Assembly (NCBI GenBank): GCA_005791535.1
Contig: SXWH01000183.1
Location: forward strand, 1 to 47,558
Length of the DNA: 47,558 bases
Reading direction: 5' to 3'
Origin: Verrucomicrobiaceae bacterium
Lineage (GTDB): Bacteria > Verrucomicrobiota > Verrucomicrobiia > Chthoniobacterales > Chthoniobacteraceae
How positions within the stretch are numbered: position 1 is the first letter of the stretch; each line of letters opens with the position of its first letter. Made by a program: the position numbers and the translations under genes. Below are positions 42,509-47,558 of the stretch, in pieces. The notes beneath the pieces are model-generated. The model was given only the letters and a program-made list of their open reading frames with translations. It was not told the DNA's origin and searched no databases.

Positions 42509-43495
42509 CTAGCGCGTGTTCATCCAGATCGTGCTGGCACCGTGACCGGGCGGAAAATCCGGCAGCGACGCCGAGCGGACGCATTCAACCGTGCGACGGT
42601 TCAGCTTTCCCGCGAAGCGCGCCATCCTCTCCAGCGCCGGCCAATCCAATTTGGTGCAGTTTGTCGAAAGCAATATCGCGCAACGCGGCGCAGCGACCTC
42701 AAGCGCAGCGTTGAGCAAATCCTCAAAATGCTGCTCGACCTGCCAGCGACGCCCCTTGTTTCCGCGGGAAAAAGTGGGCGGATCGAGGATGATGGCGTCA
42801 AATCGCTCGCCCCGTTTTGCAAGTCGGGGGATAAAATCGAGCACGTCGTCGGCAAAAAAGCGGTGCCCCTCGACAGGAAGTTGATTGAGGGAAAAGTTCT
42901 CGCGTCCGCGGTCGAGTGATTTTTTCGAAAGATCAACGCTCACCGTTTCGGCACCGGCCAGTGCCGCGACCACACTGAAGCTGCACGTGTAGGAGAACGT
43001 ATTGAGCAATCGTTTCGGAGCGAGCGTCCGGACATGCGCGCGGTTGGCCCTTTGGTCGAGAAAAAGCCCGTGACTGTAACCAGCCTCGAAGTCGATCTCA
43101 AACCTGACCCCAGCCTCGGATATAACCGTCTGCAGCGGCAGCGTCGCGTCCCCGGAAATCAGCGCCGGCGAGACACGCTCGTCGTTCTTGATTGGCAAAA
43201 AACGCCCGAACAACCGCCCTGGACGCCAACCGCTCTCGATACACCATTGCTCGAATCCCGCGCTGAAGTCCGCGAGTGCCGCGTCGTTCTTGTACGAAAT
43301 CATTGCATCGGAACCGAGGCGCTCGATCCATCCATCCGACCCTGACGCCACGCGATGCGCATTGGTGCCTGCTGCTTCAAAAGCGCGAAATTGAGGAACC
43401 TTGAGCCACGAGACAGGACGCGGAAAAGGACGGTTTGACTGGCGGTTCGCTAACTGTGGCTTCACGTGGAAAAGCCTCAGAACTGATTGCCACAC
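42509..43495 (-). CDS. RlmI-like class I SAM methyltransferase
   Basis: A 328-residue protein resembling the RlmI/RlmK (COG1092) group that methylates cytosine in 23S rRNA. Visible motifs: DFEAGYSHGLFLDQRANRAH, LLNTFSYTCSFSVVAALAGA (SAM motif I), a VDLSKKSLDRGRENFSLN segment (motif II) and LDPPTFSRGNKG (catalytic DPP loop). The usual PUA domain is absent or not recognisable, so the target is uncertain. The frame starts at a GTG (43495); the first about 28 residues are weak and a start nearer VSWLKVPQFRAF is possible. Divergent from the coiled-coil gene with only 53 bases between. Confidence 0.8.
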   Translation of the reverse strand: MWQSVLRLFHVKPQLANRQSNRPFPRPVSWLKVPQFRAFEAAGTNAHRVASGSDGWIERLGSDAMISYKNDAALADFSAGFEQWCIESGWRPGRLFGRFLPIKNDERVSPALISGDATLPLQTVISEAGVRFEIDFEAGYSHGLFLDQRANRAHVRTLAPKRLLNTFSYTCSFSVVAALAGAETVSVDLSKKSLDRGRENFSLNQLPVEGHRFFADDVLDFIPRLAKRGERFDAIILDPPTFSRGNKGRRWQVEQHFEDLLNAALEVAAPRCAILLSTNCTKLDWPALERMARFAGKLNRRTVECVRSASLPDFPPGHGASTIWMNTR

Positions 43496-43548
43496 GCCGG
43501 TAAATCAACTAGTTTCACGCCCCTTTCCTCAAAAAACGCCACATTTTT

Positions 43549-44850
43549 ATGCGCCGCACAATTGCCATCGTCTGCCTGCTCGCCGGTCTCGCCACCGCGC
43601 CGCTCGTCCCAGTCCGCGCCCAGGATTCCGGTGCGCAGGGCCAGTTTGTCGAAGCATTCCTCATCGTTCGTAAAGGAGAGGACGACGAGAAGAACGGCAA
43701 ACTTAAGGATGCGATGGTCAACTACCGCACCGCCGCAAACATGCTCACGCGAGTGAAGCAGACATGGCCAAACTGGCAGAAGGACATCGTAGAATTTCGG
43801 CTCAAGCGCACAATGGAGGCGATTGATCGTATCCAGGGCCAGATGGGCGTTGGCCCCGGCGGGGGCGGCGAAGTGCTTCCACCGATCGCACCCGCAACGG
43901 CACCCGCGGAAATTGGTCTTCCGCCCCTCGAACCAGTGGAAGGTGTCGCACTTCCTCCAATCGACAACAACCCGCCCGAGCCCCGCCAGCCCATTGGGAA
44001 GGGCACTAAGAAAACTGTGCCGCCCGTGAGTGCCGTTGGGGGACTCGATTTAATCCGCCAGCAAATTGCTGATCTTGAGAACCGCCTCCAGAGCACCCAG
44101 GAAGAACTCCGCGCAGAGAAGGCCAAAAGCCAGCAACTCACGCAGGAATTGGATAGCGCGATGACCGCGCGTAAGGCTGCTGAAACGGCTCAGAAAAAGG
44201 CGCAAGACCTCGCAGATCTATATCAGAAGAACGTTCTCGAAATCAAAAGCTCCGGAGACAAGAACTCCGCCCGGGTCAAGGAACTCGAGAGCCAGCTTGC
44301 CGACGCGAAGAAGCAGCGTGATTCCGCGCAGACCGAACTCGCTGCCGCGACCGAGCGAGAAGAGCAACTCACCTCCCGCGCGAAGGCACTCGCCGCACGC
44401 GCGCAGGAGGCAGCCGAACTCCCCGGCAAGATCAAGGGCCTTGAAGGTGTGATTGCCGCCGAGCGCAAGAAGAGTGAATCGCTCGCGGGACAGGTCACGA
44501 CATTGACAAAGGAACGCGACGAGGCCCGCACCGAAATTGCGAAGCTGAAGGATCTGAACAAACAGACCGACAAGCTCATGGCGGATAACGCGAACCTGCT
44601 GAAGAAACTCGGTGATGCCGAGAAACAGATTCTCAATTTCAAGGCTGACTCGGTCGAGAAGGAGCAGGCCATCGCAGCGCTGCAAAAGCAGGTAACGGAG
44701 TCGCAGAAGGCGCTGCTCGTTTCGAACGAGACCAGTTCGAAGCTCACCACCGAAGTGAGCGAACTCCAAAAAAGGTCGGCGACTACTCGAAGCAAATCCA
44801 GCAATTCAAAGCGGAGAAAACGGCAAGCGCTGAAGAGCAGCGCAAGATGA
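43549..44850 (+). CDS. exported coiled-coil protein, 5' part of a frameshifted gene
   Basis: A 433-residue frame with a signal peptide (MRRTIAIVCLLAGLATAPL through the VRAQ cleavage region), a short TPR-like helical region (RKGEDDEKNGKLKDAMVNYR), a Pro-rich linker and a coiled coil from about residue 165 to 407 (LIRQQIADLENRLQSTQEEL onward). After ELQK at about 408 the frame turns into a Ser/Arg/Lys-rich tail (RSATTRSKSSNSKRRKR) of a kind typical of an out-of-frame reading. The -1 frame continues the coiled coil instead (KVGDYSKQIQQFKAEK) straight into the TPR gene downstream. The break is at an A6 run, 44768-44773. The full product would be a periplasmic or envelope coiled-coil/TPR protein of about 800 residues. 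Confidence 0.72.
   Translation: MRRTIAIVCLLAGLATAPLVPVRAQDSGAQGQFVEAFLIVRKGEDDEKNGKLKDAMVNYRTAANMLTRVKQTWPNWQKDIVEFRLKRTMEAIDRIQGQMGVGPGGGGEVLPPIAPATAPAEIGLPPLEPVEGVALPPIDNNPPEPRQPIGKGTKKTVPPVSAVGGLDLIRQQIADLENRLQSTQEELRAEKAKSQQLTQELDSAMTARKAAETAQKKAQDLADLYQKNVLEIKSSGDKNSARVKELESQLADAKKQRDSAQTELAAATEREEQLTSRAKALAARAQEAAELPGKIKGLEGVIAAERKKSESLAGQVTTLTKERDEARTEIAKLKDLNKQTDKLMADNANLLKKLGDAEKQILNFKADSVEKEQAIAALQKQVTESQKALLVSNETSSKLTTEVSELQKRSATTRSKSSNSKRRKRQALKSSAR
44768..44773 (+). other. A6 tract at an apparent -1 frameshift
   Basis: Codons CAA AAA AGG in the upstream frame. One additional A, or a one-base backward slip on the AAA lysine codon, gives CAA AAA AAG GTC and joins the two coiled-coil halves. 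The sequence contains A AAA AAG, the heptamer used by E. coli dnaX, but its phase relative to the incoming frame differs by one. I did not find a clear downstream stem-loop by eye. Confidence 0.6.
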
Positions 44851-45977
44851 CCGAGGAAAACCGTCTGCTACAGGGAATCGTCATGCGCGTTTTGCAAGAG
44901 GATGCAAACCGCGCGCAGCGGAAAAAAATGATCCAGAAGGAAATGGATAAGCTCCAGATCGAATCGGACGTGCTTCTGAAGCAAATCGGCTTCCTCACAC
45001 AGCCTGTCATCAAACTCAGCTCCGAGGAGCGCCGTTTGTTTAAGAAACCGGAACTGACCGTGCAGGATCCGAACACGCTCGTCGCAGTTCTGCCAAGCAC
45101 CGCGCAAGAAGCCGCGCCAGCTGGAAATCCCGCAGCAACCGCGCCGGAGAATCCTGCTCCCGCCGCTGGAACGCCCGAGAAGACGAACGCTAACAATCCT
45201 CCGACGGAGCTTCCAAAACCGGAGATACCTGCAATTGCCAAACCGGCAACTCCGACTGAACCGAATAAGACCGAGATGGCAAAACTGACCAATCCGCCGC
45301 CATCGAAGATCGATGACCTCCCGAAGAAGGATCCCGTTGAAATCAAAACCGAGCCGGGAAAGACGGATTCCAAAACACCGGGAAGCTCACACGCAGTCGA
45401 GACGTCGGCGATTCCGAATCTTCCGGATGACGTCAAACCACTTGCGGAGCAGGCCAAAGCAGCCTTCGACCGCGAGAAATATCCGGACGCCGAGCGGCTC
45501 TACGACAAGGCTCTCCTACTCGTTCCGAACAATCTTTACCTGCTTTCAAATCGTGGCGTGGTTCAATTCCGTGCAGGAAAGTTGAAGCAGGCCGAGGACA
45601 GCCTCCGGAAGGCGCTCGCAATCGCTCCGGAGGACTCATTTTCATGGTGCACGCTCGGCATCGTTTACTACAGCCAGGAGAAATACGATGACGCCGTAAA
45701 CGCGCTCACGAAGTCCCTCGCGATCAACTCCAAGAATGCCACGGCGCACAATTACCTCGGCATCACGGCAGCTCAGAAAGGCTGGATGGAGGCAGCGCAA
45801 AAGGAACTCGAAACCGCCTTGCAGCTCGACGCCAAATACGCGGACGCATGGTTCAATCTCGCCGTGGTCATGGCCACAAAAACGCCCGCCAACAAGCCCG
45901 AGGCAAAGAAGGCGTATGACAAGGCCGTCGAACTAGGTGCCGCTCCTGATGCCGCCATGGAGGCACTCGTCAAGTAG
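44847..45977 (+). CDS. coiled-coil/TPR protein, 3' part of the frameshifted gene
   Basis: A 376-residue frame. It begins inside a coiled coil (EENRLLQGIVMRVLQEDANR, then QRKKMIQKEMDKLQIESD), has a long Pro/Lys/Thr-rich linker (about residues 85-190) and ends with four TPR units (about 200-370: DREKYPDAERLYDKALLLVP, GKLKQAEDSLRKALAIAP, EKYDDAVNALTKSLAIN, WMEAAQKELETALQLD). It has no signal peptide of its own. The ATG overlaps the upstream stop (ATGA, 44847-44850), so independent, coupled translation is possible, but the in-frame upstream sequence back to the A6 run also codes for coiled coil, which favours one gene. TPRs mediate protein-protein contacts. Confidence 0.78.
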   Translation: MTEENRLLQGIVMRVLQEDANRAQRKKMIQKEMDKLQIESDVLLKQIGFLTQPVIKLSSEERRLFKKPELTVQDPNTLVAVLPSTAQEAAPAGNPAATAPENPAPAAGTPEKTNANNPPTELPKPEIPAIAKPATPTEPNKTEMAKLTNPPPSKIDDLPKKDPVEIKTEPGKTDSKTPGSSHAVETSAIPNLPDDVKPLAEQAKAAFDREKYPDAERLYDKALLLVPNNLYLLSNRGVVQFRAGKLKQAEDSLRKALAIAPEDSFSWCTLGIVYYSQEKYDDAVNALTKSLAINSKNATAHNYLGITAAQKGWMEAAQKELETALQLDAKYADAWFNLAVVMATKTPANKPEAKKAYDKAVELGAAPDAAMEALVK

Positions 45978-45995
45978 CGGATTCGGGACGCGAAT

Positions 45996-46526
45996 TTGAA
46001 AAAGCTCCTCCTGCTGATCCTGCTCGCGTCCATCGGCGGTTTCATCTACTCGCCGTATAAATTGACCGAGGATTTTGCGACCGCGGTCGTAAATCGTGAT
46101 TTAACGACGCTCGCAGCGGCGACTGACACCCCGAAGTTCCGCGAGGCATTTAAAGCCGGTATTCGTGGAATGCTGTCCGACACTCTGCGCCAGCATCAAC
46201 CTTCGAACTACCCGCTGCAACGTGCGCGTTCCGAGTTGCTCGCCGCGATCGTTTTGCACGAAAAGCAAATCGACCTGCTCTTCACGGAGGAACAGACGGG
46301 ACGAATGTTCGACCTCATTCATACAAAAGAAGTCCGCAGCTCCTATCACTTCACGAACAAGGGCTGGAGAGGTCCGCTCACGTTTGTGGCCGTGGACAAC
46401 AACGACGGAACAAAGATGGTCTTCGAGTTTCAAGGACTCGCCGGATGGCGCCTTACCGGCTTCGACGTATCACGAAACGTTGCATCAACCCTCGTCGGTA
46501 ACCTCCTGCGGAGCAGCAGCCGCTAG
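45996..46526 (+). CDS. DUF2939-like membrane-anchored protein
   Basis: A 176-residue protein starting with a TTG at 45996 (MKKLLLLILLASIGGFIYSPY: basic start and one hydrophobic anchor). The soluble part begins YKLTEDFATAVVNRDLTTLA followed by DTPKFREAFKAGIRGML, which resembles DUF2939 proteins, where a membrane-anchored domain sits in the periplasm; the function of that family is unknown. The C-terminal half is a beta-rich domain (GPLTFVAVDNNDGTKMVFEF). It lies 18 bases after the TPR gene and converges with uppP (7 bases apart). Confidence 0.62.
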   Translation: MKKLLLLILLASIGGFIYSPYKLTEDFATAVVNRDLTTLAAATDTPKFREAFKAGIRGMLSDTLRQHQPSNYPLQRARSELLAAIVLHEKQIDLLFTEEQTGRMFDLIHTKEVRSSYHFTNKGWRGPLTFVAVDNNDGTKMVFEFQGLAGWRLTGFDVSRNVASTLVGNLLRSSSR

Positions 46527-46533
46527 CCCGGAT

Positions 46534-47349
46534 TCAATGCACGATGCCTGTTGCGTAAAGTGCGAGCAGCAACGCAGCGAGCGCGATCCGGTAAATTCCA
46601 AAACCCGTAAATGTGTGCGTACGCACGTACCCGAGCATCCATTTGACCGCAAGGATTGAGGAAATCGCGGCAACTACGCAGGCAACAACGAGCGGTCCCC
46701 ACAAAACCGGTTCCGGGTGGTTGACTAAATGCAGCGTCTTCAGCGCGCCCGCGGCAAGAAGCGTGGGCACACCGAGCAGAAATGAAAACTCCGTCGCAGG
46801 CCCGCGTCCGAGTCCGAGCATCAAAGCCGCGAGAATTGTCACGCCCGAGCGCGAAGTTCCTGGAAACGCGACGGCGCAAAGTTGCGCCGCACCGATCAAA
46901 AGCGCGAGCTTCCAGCTGATTTCAGTTACTTCCGGACGACCGCGAATCCATCGCTCCACCATAACAAAAAGCACGCCACCCACCGCCAGCGCCGCGGCGA
47001 TGGGTGCCACCGATTCCGGAAGCTCGAGCCCCGCCTTCTTCAGCGCGAGACCGCCAATTGCAGTAATTCCAAAGGCTGCGGCGAGCTTCAGGAAATAGTC
47101 CCGATAGGCCGGCTCACGCCAGCGTTTCAGCGTGGCCAAGCGGTCCTTGAAAAGCGGCAGCGCGGCGAGCACCGCTCCGCATTGGACGATTGCGTTAAAG
47201 AACTCGCCATTGAAAAACGCACCACCTTCGACTCGCTCCACACCAAGGAGGTGCTCCACAATCAAAAGGTGCCCGGTTGAGGAGACCGGTATGAACTCCG
47301 TGAGACCTTCGACAAGGCCCAGAACAATTGCGATAAGCCAAGTAGACAT
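46534..47349 (-). CDS. uppP: undecaprenyl-diphosphatase
   Basis: Integral membrane phosphatase (UppP/BacA type) that recycles undecaprenyl diphosphate to the carrier lipid used for peptidoglycan and other envelope glycans. The 271 residues show the two signature motifs: VEGLTEFIPVSSTGHLL near residues 13-29 and AFPGTSRSGVTILAALMLGL near 160-180, with several hydrophobic helices. Overexpression of this family gives bacitracin resistance in other bacteria. The ATG at 47349 has no Shine-Dalgarno. It starts 11 bases after the stop of the PII gene, suggesting co-transcription. Confidence 0.95.
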   Translation of the reverse strand: MSTWLIAIVLGLVEGLTEFIPVSSTGHLLIVEHLLGVERVEGGAFFNGEFFNAIVQCGAVLAALPLFKDRLATLKRWREPAYRDYFLKLAAAFGITAIGGLALKKAGLELPESVAPIAAALAVGGVLFVMVERWIRGRPEVTEISWKLALLIGAAQLCAVAFPGTSRSGVTILAALMLGLGRGPATEFSFLLGVPTLLAAGALKTLHLVNHPEPVLWGPLVVACVVAAISSILAVKWMLGYVRTHTFTGFGIYRIALAALLLALYATGIVH

Positions 47350-47360
47350 CTGCGGGTCGC

Positions 47361-47558
<198 letters not shown>

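Overview
The window is a GC-rich chromosomal segment from a Gram-negative bacterium of the Planctomycetes-Verrucomicrobia group, most probably a verrucomicrobium of the Chthoniobacter/Spartobacteria type. The evidence is a PSCyt1/DUF1549/DUF1553 protein next to a Tat-exported DUF1501 protein, a giant PEP-CTERM protein with passenger-type beta-strand repeats, a giant CotH/lamin-tail protein, a SecA with a large NBD1 insertion, and lipid A genes (lpxI, lpxB). The lineage call is inference from gene content. I saw no rRNA, tRNA, CRISPR array, phage or intact insertion sequence.

Layout. 1-7741, minus strand: secA (C-terminus cut by the window edge), DUF1501, a small lipoprotein, and a c-type cytochrome/DUF1549/DUF1553 protein. 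8061-18813, plus strand: two very large secreted proteins 7 bases apart. Both carry the same paired carbohydrate-binding-like module, and a related stretch sits inside the divergent cytochrome protein. 18828-21433, minus: dnaX with a degenerate zinc module, and a leucine-rich-repeat protein split from its membrane anchor by an in-frame TAG. 21434-22418: no convincing gene, but a phased array of 21-base repeats. 22419-25068, plus: a VanZ-like protein overlapping ligA, whose product has an insertion in the HhH domain. 25094-33263: a TraB/GumN-like protein, a secreted glycosidase-like protein on the plus strand, then a minus-strand run (small membrane protein, SIS protein, pseudopilin-like protein, zinc ribbon-GNAT fusion, purM, terminator, cupin/phosphomannose isomerase-like protein).

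33483-39552, plus: a beta-lactamase-fold hydrolase with very strong G skew, a nucleotide-cyclase-like membrane protein whose metal ligands look substituted, recR, then lpxI, a Gfo/Idh/MocA oxidoreductase and lpxB joined by ATGA overlaps. 39558-41261, minus: a quinone oxidoreductase and a methyltransferase with an export signal. 41388-42442, plus: a membrane-anchored unknown and a tiny Cys-rich exported protein with its own terminator. 42509-43495, minus: an RlmI-like methyltransferase. 43549-46526, plus: a long coiled-coil protein that runs by an apparent -1 frameshift at an A6 tract into a TPR protein, then a DUF2939-like protein. 46534-47558, minus: uppP and the C-terminal half of a PII protein.

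The common theme is the cell envelope: export (SecA, Tat), surface proteins, lipid A synthesis and undecaprenyl carrier recycling, mixed with core replication and repair genes (dnaX, ligA, recR). The observations most worth checking are the A6 frameshift, the 21-base repeat array, the amber codon in the LRR gene, the shared module across the divergent surface-protein locus, the altered cyclase active site and the abrupt strand-composition islands.
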